A stretch of 32,430 bases of DNA from an uncultured Clostridia bacterium (lineage in GTDB: Bacteria > Bacillota > Clostridia > TANB77 > CAG-508), in NCBI GenBank assembly GCA_944388655.1, contig CALXJP010000004.1, positions 1 to 32,430 on the forward strand, in the 5' to 3' direction. The position numbers and the translations under genes are program-made. The notes under the pieces are model-generated. The model ran no database searches, was not told the DNA's origin, and was given only the letters and a program-made list of their open reading frames with translations. Shown one piece after another: positions 24,774 through 32,309 of this stretch (position 1 is the stretch's first letter; each line of letters opens with the position of its first letter).

Positions 24774-25583
24774 TTATATAATTCTCATAAAGTAAATAAC
24801 TACTATTAAAATAGCAAAAACAATTCTGTAGATAGCAAAAATTTTGAAACTACCTTTTTTCAAATAGTTTAATAAAAATTTAATAACAATAGCTCCTACA
24901 ACAAAGCTTGCTATAACGCCCACAAAGAATGGTACACTAAATACAAAATCTTTAATTTTTAGTACTGTAGCAGCAAATACAATTGGTGTTGCCAATAAAA
25001 ATGTATACTTTGCCGTAGATTCTCTATCTATTCCCATCATTCTTCCGGTTGTCATAGTAATTCCTGATCTAGAAACACCTGGTATAAAAGCTAAACATTG
25101 TGATAACCCAATTAAAAATGTTTGTTTAAAATTCATCTTTTCATACTTTACTTTAGATGGTGCTTTTTTATCTACTATGTATAATATAATTCCCATTACC
25201 AATAGTGCCGTTGCTATAATGAGTGGCTGTTTTAGTGCATCTCCTACAAATTTATCTAATAAAAGACCTATAATTCCCCCTGGAATAGTAGCTGCTACTA
25301 AATACCAAAACATTTTTCCTTCAAAGCTTTTTTCTTTTTTTATAGCTAATTGGTAACCACCTTTGATTAATTTTATCCAATCTTTATAGAAGAATAAAAC
25401 AATGGCAAGTAGTGTACCAAAGTGTAGTGCTACATCAAACCCTTCTGCTGCCTCTATGTAACTTTGCTGTGTATCCCATCCAAATAACCAAGGAAGTATA
25501 TTTAAATGTGCCGAACTAGAGATTGGCAAAAGTTCTGTAATTCCTTGTACTACTCCTAATATTAGTGCTTGTATTGTATTCAT
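24774..25583 (-). CDS. uppP: undecaprenyl-diphosphatase UppP/BacA
   Basis: UppP is an integral membrane phosphatase that recycles undecaprenyl pyrophosphate for peptidoglycan synthesis and gives bacitracin tolerance. The 269-residue protein has about eight membrane helices and both signatures. The first helix region reads GVVQGITELLPISSSAHL (E-x-x-P-x-S-S-S-x-H), and a later re-entrant loop reads FIPGVSRSGITMT. AAAGGA precedes ATG. It is last in the operon, 20 nt behind dpaA. Confidence 0.95.
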   Translation of the reverse strand: MNTIQALILGVVQGITELLPISSSAHLNILPWLFGWDTQQSYIEAAEGFDVALHFGTLLAIVLFFYKDWIKLIKGGYQLAIKKEKSFEGKMFWYLVAATIPGGIIGLLLDKFVGDALKQPLIIATALLVMGIILYIVDKKAPSKVKYEKMNFKQTFLIGLSQCLAFIPGVSRSGITMTTGRMMGIDRESTAKYTFLLATPIVFAATVLKIKDFVFSVPFFVGVIASFVVGAIVIKFLLNYLKKGSFKIFAIYRIVFAILIVVIYFMRII

Positions 25584-25603
25584 TTTTTGTTTTCCTTTCT
25601 TCG

Positions 25604-26473
25604 TTAAATTTCTTTTAATACATTATATATTGTATCTTTGATAAATTCTGCTGATGTAAGTGGTGCTACTTTTCCTGGTAAAGATAATGCCCAAATTGTT
25701 TTGATTCCCATTTTTTTAGCTTCTCCTTTATCTACTCCACCAGGATTAGAGGCTAAATCGATAATTAAGCATTCTTTCTTTACTCTTTCTAAACGCTGTT
25801 TATCTAATATTAATGTTGGTATTGTATTGATAATAATATCAAATTCCGATAGATATTTTTCTAATTCGCTTAAATGAATAGGAACATATCCATAAGCCTT
25901 AATCCATGCTAAATCTACATTTTTTCTTGCTTCGCAATATACATTCGCACCAATTCCTTTTAACATATTCGCTAAAATTTTGCCTACTTTGCCATATCCT
26001 AGTACTAATATTTTGCTTCCATATATGGTTTTAATGGTTTCTTCCATGGCAATTTGTATAGCACCTTCTGCTGTTGAAATTGTGTTTAATACCACTAGCT
26101 CTTCTCTTGTTAATAAGTCAATTACATCTATATTTTTTTGCTTCATTTCTTCTATTAATTCTGTTTTAATGTTTCCCGCTATAAATCTTTTTCCTGGTAG
26201 TACATGGATTAATTTTTCCAATGTTACCTTATTTTCACTAAAAGGTGTATTAATTTCTACATGATTACCTGTTAATGGAATTGGTCCAATAACAAAATCT
26301 GTATTTTCAATTGTTTCTTCTAAACTTTTACACATTTGTACTTCAGGAATGTTTTGCAGATTTTCTGCCTTTTCTAATGCAAATGTTTGCACGTGATATC
26401 CATCTTTTACAAGCATTTCTGCAAGTTTCACTATTCGTAAGTCTCCACCAATAACAGCAATTTTGTTTTTCAC
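25604..26473 (-). CDS. dpaA: dipicolinate synthase subunit A
   Basis: DpaA (SpoVFA) is the NAD(P)H-binding subunit that makes dipicolinic acid for spore cores. The 289-residue protein has an N-terminal Rossmann-like part (KIAVIGGDLRIVKLAEML) typical of DpaA and a second nucleotide-binding fold with VLGYGKVGKILANML (GxGxxG) near 155. IIDLASNPGGVD follows, a strong DpaA signature. The partner dpaB is not adjacent; the neighbours are a TPR protein and uppP. No sporulation (sigma-K-type) promoter is recognisable, as the gene seems to be read from upstream genes. Its presence points to a spore-forming lineage. Confidence 0.93.
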   Translation of the reverse strand: MKNKIAVIGGDLRIVKLAEMLVKDGYHVQTFALEKAENLQNIPEVQMCKSLEETIENTDFVIGPIPLTGNHVEINTPFSENKVTLEKLIHVLPGKRFIAGNIKTELIEEMKQKNIDVIDLLTREELVVLNTISTAEGAIQIAMEETIKTIYGSKILVLGYGKVGKILANMLKGIGANVYCEARKNVDLAWIKAYGYVPIHLSELEKYLSEFDIIINTIPTLILDKQRLERVKKECLIIDLASNPGGVDKGEAKKMGIKTIWALSLPGKVAPLTSAEFIKDTIYNVLKEI

Positions 26474-26526
26474 TTATTACACTCCCCTTTTTTGCTTTTT
26501 CTATAGTATATTTGTATATTTTTTCT

Positions 26527-27729
26527 TTATTCCTTTTCTTGTTCTTTTGATTCTTTATTTTTTTCTTCCGTTATTCTTAATTCTTTAATATCCTTTTTAT
26601 TTAAATTTCCTACTAATTCATACATTTCTTGTAAGTGAAAAATGGCATCTTGTTCTTTTTTGGTTAAAATTTTTGTATTTTCTTTTTTTTCATTTTTATT
26701 AGGTCGTTTTATTTTTGGAATGATGAATTGAAAAACAATTTGTTTTTCTGCTTTTTCATAGTAACTTTCATCTTCTTCAATTGCCTCTGTTAAGTATTGC
26801 AATGCTTTATCTTTTTCTCCATTTAATGCACAAATATATGCTAAATAATAATAAGCGGTTGCATCTGGTTCTTCTTGTGTTTGTATAATTTTCATAAGAT
26901 ACTGTTTTGCCTCTTCTTTTTCATTATACATTAAGGCAATTTGTGCTAAGCTTAAATTGGCTACATATAATAGTGAATTGATTTGTGCTGCTTGCTCATA
27001 ATACTCTTTTGCACTCTGAAAATCATTTAACCTTGTATACGTCATTCCCAAATTATAGTATAATTCATATCGTTCTGGATAATATTTTAGTGCATCTATA
27101 TAAATATTAGTTGCTTCTTTAAAGTTTTCTTGTTCATATAAAATATCTCCTAACAACATAGTTGCTTCATAATACTTAGGATTTTTTCGTAACAATTCAT
27201 ATAACATATCCTTTGCTTGTTCTTTGCGATTCACTTCGTTTAATAGATTAGCTACTTTAAAATAAGATTGATAATCTTTCTTGTTAATTTCTACTGTTTT
27301 TATATATTCATCTATAGCAATATCTACTTTTTTGTTTTTTTCATAGATACTTGCCAAATATTTATGCATTATATAGCTATTAGGATATTTATCAATGTAT
27401 TTTAATAAAATCTTTCTTGCCTTTTCATCTTTGCCCTGCATTTCATATAGTTTTGCTTTTGTGCAAGCAATCATTTCAGAAAGATTTATCCACTTTTTTT
27501 CTATAATACATAAAGCAATTGGCAATACAATAGAAAGTATATACATGATTGCCATTACCCAAATGGAAAAGTGGCTATCCGTTATGATTTCTAAAAATTC
27601 TACTGTTATTCCTAAAGCTTGCAAAAGTAAAATGTATACATAGTTTGTATCATTTTTTTTAATTAATTTTCCAAATATGATGAAAAATAGTATAAATGCT
27701 AATATTGTTAATATAATTTTTATTACCAT
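26527..27729 (-). CDS. membrane-anchored TPR protein
   Basis: This 400-residue protein has N-terminal membrane helices (about 3-18, 28-47 and 55-75) and then a run of at least six tetratricopeptide-type repeats between about 90 and 320. Examples are KYPNSYIMHKYLASIYEKNK, YYPERYELYYNLGMTYTRLN and TAYYYLAYICALNGEKDKAL. A Lys/Glu-rich end follows. TPR arrays mediate protein contacts, and the domain would face the cytosol or the envelope depending on topology. No partner is evident. It lies 13 nt behind ppa. Confidence 0.85.
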   Translation of the reverse strand: MVIKIILTILAFILFFIIFGKLIKKNDTNYVYILLLQALGITVEFLEIITDSHFSIWVMAIMYILSIVLPIALCIIEKKWINLSEMIACTKAKLYEMQGKDEKARKILLKYIDKYPNSYIMHKYLASIYEKNKKVDIAIDEYIKTVEINKKDYQSYFKVANLLNEVNRKEQAKDMLYELLRKNPKYYEATMLLGDILYEQENFKEATNIYIDALKYYPERYELYYNLGMTYTRLNDFQSAKEYYEQAAQINSLLYVANLSLAQIALMYNEKEEAKQYLMKIIQTQEEPDATAYYYLAYICALNGEKDKALQYLTEAIEEDESYYEKAEKQIVFQFIIPKIKRPNKNEKKENTKILTKKEQDAIFHLQEMYELVGNLNKKDIKELRITEEKNKESKEQEKE

Positions 27730-27742
27730 GTTATTTTATCCT

Positions 27743-28282
27743 CTATTTTTTTCCAAACTTTTCTTCATATTTTTTCATACATTTTTCTATAACTCTTTCT
27801 GCTTCTTCCCTACCCATTATTTTATCTACTGTTGTTTGCTTTCCTTCTAATTGTTTATATACTTCAAAAAAGTGAGTAATTTCTGCAGATATTTGATTTG
27901 GTACTTCTGTAATATCCTGATATCCGTTTAAATATGGATCTGTTTTAGCAATAGCAATAATTTTTTCATCTTCTTCTTGATTATCTGTCATACGTAAAAT
28001 TCCTATTGGATAAGCTTCTACTAAAGTCATAGAGATAATTTTTTCTTCACATAATACAAGAACATCTAATGGGTCATTATCATCTGCATATGTTCTTGGA
28101 ATAAATCCGTAATTTGCTGGATAATGTGTAGAAGTATATAACACTCTATCTAATTTTAACATTCCTGTTTCTTTATCTAGTTCATATTTGTTTCTTCCAC
28201 CTTTAGAAATTTCAATTACTGCTGTAAAATCATTTTTTTTGATTCTATCTTTACTAATATCATGCCATATATTCATATTCAT
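27743..28282 (-). CDS. ppa: soluble inorganic pyrophosphatase, family I
   Basis: This enzyme hydrolyses pyrophosphate and drives biosynthetic reactions forward. The 179-residue protein matches family I. It has EISKGGRNKYELDKETG with the Lys and Arg of the active site, YPANYGFIP, and the metal-binding YADDNDPLDVLVL (three Asp). It ends with a Lys-rich tail. Two ATG codons six bases apart are possible; the second gives better spacing to AAAGGAG. Family I enzymes are less usual in Clostridia that use family II or membrane forms. A likely promoter lies at 28309-28337. Confidence 0.95.
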   Translation of the reverse strand: MNMNIWHDISKDRIKKNDFTAVIEISKGGRNKYELDKETGMLKLDRVLYTSTHYPANYGFIPRTYADDNDPLDVLVLCEEKIISMTLVEAYPIGILRMTDNQEEDEKIIAIAKTDPYLNGYQDITEVPNQISAEITHFFEVYKQLEGKQTTVDKIMGREEAERVIEKCMKKYEEKFGKK

Positions 28283-28308
28283 TTTCTCCTTTCTTTTTTG
28301 ACTTTATT

Positions 28309-28337
28309 ATTCTATTTCATTTTTTATTAATTGTCTA
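28309..28337 (-). promoter_or_regulatory. likely promoter of the ppa operon
   Basis: TAGACA (28332-28337), 17 nt, TAGAAT (28309-28314) on the minus strand, about 27 nt upstream of the ppa start. Each box has one mismatch to consensus. Confidence 0.6.
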
Positions 28338-28352
28338 TAGAATTTTTGAATT

Positions 28353-28595
28353 TTAATTATGTTTTTTTAATTCTTTTCTAATTTTTTTGCAAAGCTTATT
28401 TAACCCTATTCCCTCTATATATCCCAATGTTTTGCTAGATAAAAAATTATTTTGAATTGCAAGTTTATTCCACTTTTTTTCACTAGGATTAATCTCATGA
28501 TTTAAAATGTATGCCGTTAATGCTTTTTTACTTTGTACATAAGCCAAGTTGCTCACGTTGTATACTGTATCTAGTTTTATATTATTCTCTTTCAT
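28353..28595 (-). CDS. small conserved-looking protein, function unknown
   Basis: This is an 80-residue, Lys/Asn-rich, probably helical and soluble protein: LDTVYNVSNLAYVQSKKALTA at the front, KTLGYIEGIGLNKLCKKIRK at the back. The ATG at 28595 is chosen, because GGGGA lies 5 nt upstream. Longer in-frame starts (ATG 28625 or TTG 28640) would overlap the end of birA. I do not recognise a domain. It follows birA in the same direction by 32 nt and is likely co-transcribed with it. Confidence 0.6.
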   Translation of the reverse strand: MKENNIKLDTVYNVSNLAYVQSKKALTAYILNHEINPSEKKWNKLAIQNNFLSSKTLGYIEGIGLNKLCKKIRKELKKHN

Positions 28596-28627
28596 ATCTT
28601 TCCCCATTTCAGAATTATAATACATTG

Positions 28628-29233
28628 CTAGATTATACAACTATTTATTTGTATGTCAAGTAACTTCGCTAATTCTTTTACTTTTTCTAATTTTTCTATT
28701 ATTTTTATGATAATTTCTTCTCTGGCATATTCTATATTCCATTCTTTTTTTAGCGATGTAGCTATGTTTTGAATATCTTCTGGAAATTGCATTTCATTTA
28801 CATTCATACCTATACTTATAATTAAATATTTTACTTGTTGTTCTTCTGTTGCTGTTTGTGTTAATATTCCGCAAACTTTTTTTCCATTACATAATAAATC
28901 ATTTGGCTCTTTGATAGTTAATTTTTTCCCGTATAATTCATATATTGCCTCTTGAATCACAATAGCTATGTTTTTAGTTAAGCCTTCTAACTGTTGTATA
29001 TGACATTGTGGAAATATGACAATTGACATAGCAATATTGTTTTTTCCTGTATACCAAGTTCTTCCTTTTGTTCCTATTGCACTAGATTGTTGTTCTGCTA
29101 AGATAATGGTACCATTTTTTATTTGGTCAATTTGCCTTAATGCCCATTTATGTGTAGAATCTATTTGTTGTTTATCAATAATTTCCTTTCCTATATATTG
29201 TGTATGACTTTTTTTGATTTGTTCTATTTTCAT
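28628..29233 (-). CDS. birA: biotin--[acetyl-CoA-carboxylase] ligase (BirA catalytic form)
   Basis: Biotin protein ligase attaches biotin to carboxylase carrier domains through biotinyl-AMP. The 201-residue protein contains the BPL/LplA core: QIDSTHKWALRQ at the start, AIGTKGRTWYTGKNNIAMS (normally GRGRxGRxW), IKEPNDLLCNGKKVCGIL (normally KWPNDI) and IISIGMNVNE. The N-terminal HTH repressor domain of bifunctional BirA is absent, and so is most of the C-terminal SH3-like domain. The protein is therefore a monofunctional, short form. The Trp to Glu change in KEPND is uncommon. It begins the leftward gene group. Confidence 0.88.
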   Translation of the reverse strand: MKIEQIKKSHTQYIGKEIIDKQQIDSTHKWALRQIDQIKNGTIILAEQQSSAIGTKGRTWYTGKNNIAMSIVIFPQCHIQQLEGLTKNIAIVIQEAIYELYGKKLTIKEPNDLLCNGKKVCGILTQTATEEQQVKYLIISIGMNVNEMQFPEDIQNIATSLKKEWNIEYAREEIIIKIIEKLEKVKELAKLLDIQINSCII

Positions 29234-29271
29234 TGATTTTTTTCCTTTACTCTTTTATTTTTTATTGCCCT

Positions 29272-29280
29272 ATCATATCA
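29272..29280 (-). promoter_or_regulatory. possible extended -10 promoter of birA
   Basis: TGATATGAT on the minus strand (TG plus TATGAT) about 40 nt upstream of birA. No convincing -35 box is seen. The remaining 29234-29431 gap holds only this element and the hairpin at 29361-29390. Confidence 0.4.
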
Positions 29281-29360
29281 TAAATATGCTTTTATGGGAA
29301 GTTTTACTGTAGAATGTTTTTATTTTTCTAAAAATTATTTTGAATATTGATTGACATATA

Positions 29361-29390
29361 AATAAGCCTTACTTATATGTAAGACTTATT
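29361..29390 (-). terminator. hairpin terminator behind the 102-residue membrane protein gene
   Basis: AATAAGCCTTAC pairs with GTAAGACTTATT with one mismatch. On the minus strand it is followed by TTATTTATA, an imperfect U tract. Confidence 0.55.
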
Positions 29391-29431
29391 TTCTTCTTTT
29401 TATTTTTAGTTTACTTTTTTACAAATGTTTG

Positions 29432-29740
29432 TTACTTTGCAAGACGTAAAATTATCCAAGTTATAACAAATGCACTTATGGCTGGTAACAAGATGCTAGT
29501 ACCCATCATTGCTTTTACTTCCCAATTAATGGGTAGTATTAACATGATTAGATCTATTATGATAATTGTTTTTGCACATATCCGTACATCTACGTTTTTT
29601 AAAAGTTGAGCAATAAGCCTTCCTATAGCCCAAGAAATAGACCAAAAAATCACAAAAAGAACTTTATTTCTCATTAGCAAAAACATAATAAAAAAATTAA
29701 CTATAGCAAACATCATAGCCTCTTGAAACCGTCTTTTCAT
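29432..29740 (-). CDS. small four-helix membrane protein, unknown, CGG arginine codons
   Basis: This 102-residue, very hydrophobic protein has about four membrane helices (approximately 9-23, 27-44, 56-70, 78-98) and a basic front end, MKRRFQE. GAGGAGG sits 7 nt before ATG, so translation is likely. Two arginines use CGG (MKRR and VDVRICA), a codon absent in frame from nearly all genes to the left. At VDVRICA the context is CGG-A, yet shifting frame there would stop the protein after eight codons, so normal reading is preferred. I do not recognise a family. It lies behind a 36-residue hydrophobic peptide ORF and a terminator. Confidence 0.65.
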   Translation of the reverse strand: MKRRFQEAMMFAIVNFFIMFLLMRNKVLFVIFWSISWAIGRLIAQLLKNVDVRICAKTIIIIDLIMLILPINWEVKAMMGTSILLPAISAFVITWIILRLAK

Positions 29741-29787
29741 AAAAAAACCTCCTCATGCTTATCATATATCATTGTTTTTGGTATAAA

Positions 29788-29818
29788 CTAAAAACTTAGA
29801 GAAGTAACAAACTCCTCT
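29788..29818 (-). terminator. terminator between the small peptide ORF and the membrane protein gene
   Basis: On the minus strand AGAGGAG pairs with CTTCTCT (one G-U pair) around seven bases, followed by AAGTTTTTAG. It may limit expression of the membrane protein behind the 36-codon ORF. Confidence 0.6.
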
Positions 29819-29839
29819 GAAAAATCAATCATTCTGAGT

Positions 29840-29950
29840 TCAGATGCCTATCAAATTTAAAAGATGTATTGCAAATCCGAAAAAACACATTCCCGCATCC
29901 CTTAATTCCGTCGACATAGTTCCTAAAATTTTTAATAATGTTTTTTTCAT
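29840..29950 (-). CDS. 36-residue hydrophobic peptide, unknown
   Basis: The ORF encodes a short peptide with a basic front (MKKTLLKILG), a middle TMSTELRDAG and a hydrophobic end (MCFFGFAIHLLNLIGI). AAAGGG lies about 9 nt upstream of ATG, and a good promoter stands 59 nt upstream. A separate transcription unit for so short an ORF suggests a real peptide. Possible kinds are a membrane-active peptide, a small toxin, a signal precursor (AgrD-like in size only) or a leader peptide for the membrane protein gene. No cysteine-ring or processing motif allows a choice. Confidence 0.5.
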   Translation of the reverse strand: MKKTLLKILGTMSTELRDAGMCFFGFAIHLLNLIGI

Positions 29951-30008
29951 AAAGCTTTCCCTTTCTTTGATGATAGATTGATTTTGTAATATTATAGAAA
30001 CTATATGT

Positions 30009-30037
30009 ATTATACTATATTGGGGTTTTAAAAGCAA
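30009..30037 (-). promoter_or_regulatory. promoter of the 36-residue peptide ORF
   Basis: TTGCTT (30032-30037), 17 nt, TATAAT (30009-30014) on the minus strand. Confidence 0.65.
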
Positions 30038-30150
30038 GTTTACATAAAAAATAATAATTATTCTATTTTTCATATGATTCATCTTCAATACAAATTTATT
30101 ATACTTATACCATTAAACACTTGAAAAGAATTTCCTATTATATAATTAAA

Positions 30151-30186
30151 AGTTGTACTAAATGAAATTATCAGTTTAGTACAACT
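30151..30186 (-). terminator. strong hairpin terminator behind the 30195 ORF
   Basis: A perfect 12-bp stem, AGTTGTACTAAA with TTTAGTACAACT, around a 12-nt loop. On the minus strand TTTTAATTATAT follows. Confidence 0.82.
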
Positions 30187-30194
30187 CTTAACTA

Positions 30195-30898
30195 CTATTT
30201 TAGCCGTTCAAATTCTGGGACAACATCTTCAAAAAGTTTAAAAGCTTCAATTACTACTCTTCCTTGTTTATAGAAAAGATATCCATCAGCAATTCCATCT
30301 TCCTTACCTTTTTGAGCTAACTTAAAAAATTTAAAATATTCATGTTCTATAGCTTCCCTTGATGGCTTTTTATTAGTTACTAGACATTCCAGTTTCCAAT
30401 CCAGAAGTTTATCAACAATAACAGATGTCTCCTCTACAAACTCATTTTGTTTTTTAATCCTTCTAATAATTTTACTAAAAAAAGATTCTTTATAAGCAAT
30501 TATTTCTGCATTCTCTTTTGTTTTTTCTCTATTTTTGAAAATATTATCGGGATTATATTTTTCCCTCATATAATTTTGATATTTTATTTCATTTTCGTTT
30601 AAAATTTCATTTAATTTTTTCTTTTCTATATCATCACACATATAATCTCTATACAATACTGTTAAAAGTTCTTTTGTAGTAGGTAATAAATTTTGTTTTT
30701 CTAATGGCATTGTTTTATCTATTTTCCAATTAAAATCTTTTGCTTTATTATATTCAATATAACTAATAACTTTTTTAGGTATTCTAGTCTTTAAATTTGG
30801 TGTAATATATTTTAATATTTCATCTATTTGATAAAGTGAATTTAGATATTCACTGTTTTTTGTAATGTACCACTTAGTTAAAAGTTTAATCCTGTCTC
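30195..30898 (-). pseudogene. start-less ORF of unknown family (5'-truncated)
   Basis: The frame is open from about 30898 to a TAG at 30195, but its first ATG is at 30710, which has no good ribosome site and would give 171 residues. Before that ATG about 62 codons are clearly protein-like: LYQIDEILKYITPNLKTRIP, then KKVISYIEYNKAKDFNW. This continues smoothly into NLLPTTKELLTVLYRDYMC and EKYNPDNIFKN, a pattern I associate with a widespread uncharacterised Firmicutes protein family. A different-looking C-terminal part (KLLDWKLECLVTNKKPSREA to FEDVVPEFERLK) follows. One in-frame CGG encodes the Arg of FERLK. I infer loss of the 5' end. Confidence 0.5.
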
Positions 30899-31035
30899 TT
30901 CAACTTCAGTATGAAACTATCCCGAAATTATGACTTGATTTCCTCTCACAGGTATTCCAAAGAATCCGATTCCTCATACTTTTGTTGTGTTTGCTTTAAA
31001 AAATAATTTCTTTTAATAGCCAATAAAATATCAAT
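30899..31035 (-). other. degenerate sequence between the HTH gene and the truncated ORF
   Basis: No intact gene is present. On the minus strand one frame reads GIGFFGIPVRGNQVIISG, stop, FHTEVEETGLNF, stop, which looks like decayed coding sequence. It is too short to identify. No promoter or terminator is clear. Confidence 0.3.
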
Positions 31036-32184
31036 TTATATAAAAAGTTTATTAAATATGTCCTTGATAAACACATCATCAGTTATTTTATCCTCTAAAT
31101 AAGTATTAAAGTTATCTTTATTTATTCCCTTTTCATTTATTTTGCTATAATTCGGATATATTTCTTTAACTTTTTCTCTTTCTATTGTGTAACTCTTTCC
31201 TGTAAAATTATAAGTTATATATTGTAAATTATCTATTAAAGAAAATAATGAGACAGAATTATATACTAAAGCTCTTTCTACATACAATTCATCATTTATA
31301 TACCAATCTGTAATATGATAATCTACTGTTAAGCCCATTTTTTCAGAATCTATTTCAAACACAAAACCATATTCAGAAAGTGGTAGCGAATCTAATAAAT
31401 TTCCATCGTTACTGTTATTTCCAACATATTGATTTTTATATTTTATTATATTGTCAATGCCCGATTTTTCTCGATTAAATGGAACATTGGGAACCGTATC
31501 TGATGTATATTTTTTTTCCGTATCAATAATATAATACTCATTTTTTGTATCATAATTTATTCTATACACATTATAAAATGGTGCTTTATATTCTATCATA
31601 TTATTGCTATAAATCTTTAAATAAGAAAAACGAGGTGCTTGATGTATATTGACTACACCAATATAATCTATAACTAACAGAAAAGTAATAAATATTATTA
31701 AATATGCAAAACAAATCAGTGCTCTTTTAAAATATTGTATTTTATTTGTCAATTTCACAATACCAAAAAGTGATACAATTCCTCCAAACACAGAATAAAA
31801 TCCTCCCCAACTACTATCACTTGGAAATATTGACATTGCTATAATTGTGCAAAGAATTCCCAATATAACTAACAAAACTCCAGTAAAATTATTTTTTTCA
31901 ATTACTTTCTTATTAGAATAATCAATTGTATTTATAATGTTTTCTTCTAACTTTTCTTGATATTTTTCTTTTTCAACCTTTTCTCCACTTAACAAGTCAT
32001 TTAATGTTATTCCTAATTCTTCACTTAATGGTTTTAACATCGAAATATCTGGCATATAATTTCCATTTTCCCATCTTGAAATTGTTTTTGAAGTTACTCC
32101 TAATTTTTCTGCCAATTGCTCTTGTGTCATATTTTTCTTTTTACGATTTTCTGCAATATATTTCCCTATCTTTTTAATATCCAT
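31036..32184 (-). CDS. XRE-family HTH membrane regulator with DUF4825-like domain
   Basis: This 382-residue protein starts with a clear Cro/C1-type helix-turn-helix (IAENRKKKNMTQEQLAEKLG, then VTSKTISRWENGNYMPDISM; residues about 7-60). A linker and three membrane helices (about 100-118, 124-143, 154-173) follow. The remaining 200 residues lie on the far side and contain YKNQYVGNNSNDGNLLDSLP and FEIDSEKMGLTVDYHI, matching the DUF4825 pattern. The layout suggests a one-component sensor: an extracytoplasmic domain reports to a membrane-tethered DNA-binding domain. The ligand and target are unknown. GAAAGGAGAG precedes ATG. No paired transporter or peptidase gene is visible within the window. 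Confidence 0.88.
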   Translation of the reverse strand: MDIKKIGKYIAENRKKKNMTQEQLAEKLGVTSKTISRWENGNYMPDISMLKPLSEELGITLNDLLSGEKVEKEKYQEKLEENIINTIDYSNKKVIEKNNFTGVLLVILGILCTIIAMSIFPSDSSWGGFYSVFGGIVSLFGIVKLTNKIQYFKRALICFAYLIIFITFLLVIDYIGVVNIHQAPRFSYLKIYSNNMIEYKAPFYNVYRINYDTKNEYYIIDTEKKYTSDTVPNVPFNREKSGIDNIIKYKNQYVGNNSNDGNLLDSLPLSEYGFVFEIDSEKMGLTVDYHITDWYINDELYVERALVYNSVSLFSLIDNLQYITYNFTGKSYTIEREKVKEIYPNYSKINEKGINKDNFNTYLEDKITDDVFIKDIFNKLFI

Positions 32185-32309
32185 AATTTTTGCTCTCCTT
32201 TCGTATGTATTTTAACAAAATATACTTCTAATTAACACCCCATGGATAGCGAATGATTTGTTTTTTATCATTAGACAGAAATAGAGAGTTACATAAATTA
32301 CTAAATCGA

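Noticed and set aside
29570-29590. A fourth CGGA frameshift in the 102-residue membrane protein
   Set aside because: Shifting at this CGG-A leads to a stop after eight codons, while the zero frame continues as coherent membrane helices.
29840-29950. AgrD-type autoinducer identity for the 36-residue peptide
   Set aside because: It lacks the ring cysteine context and acidic C-terminal tail, and the neighbouring membrane protein has no AgrB features.
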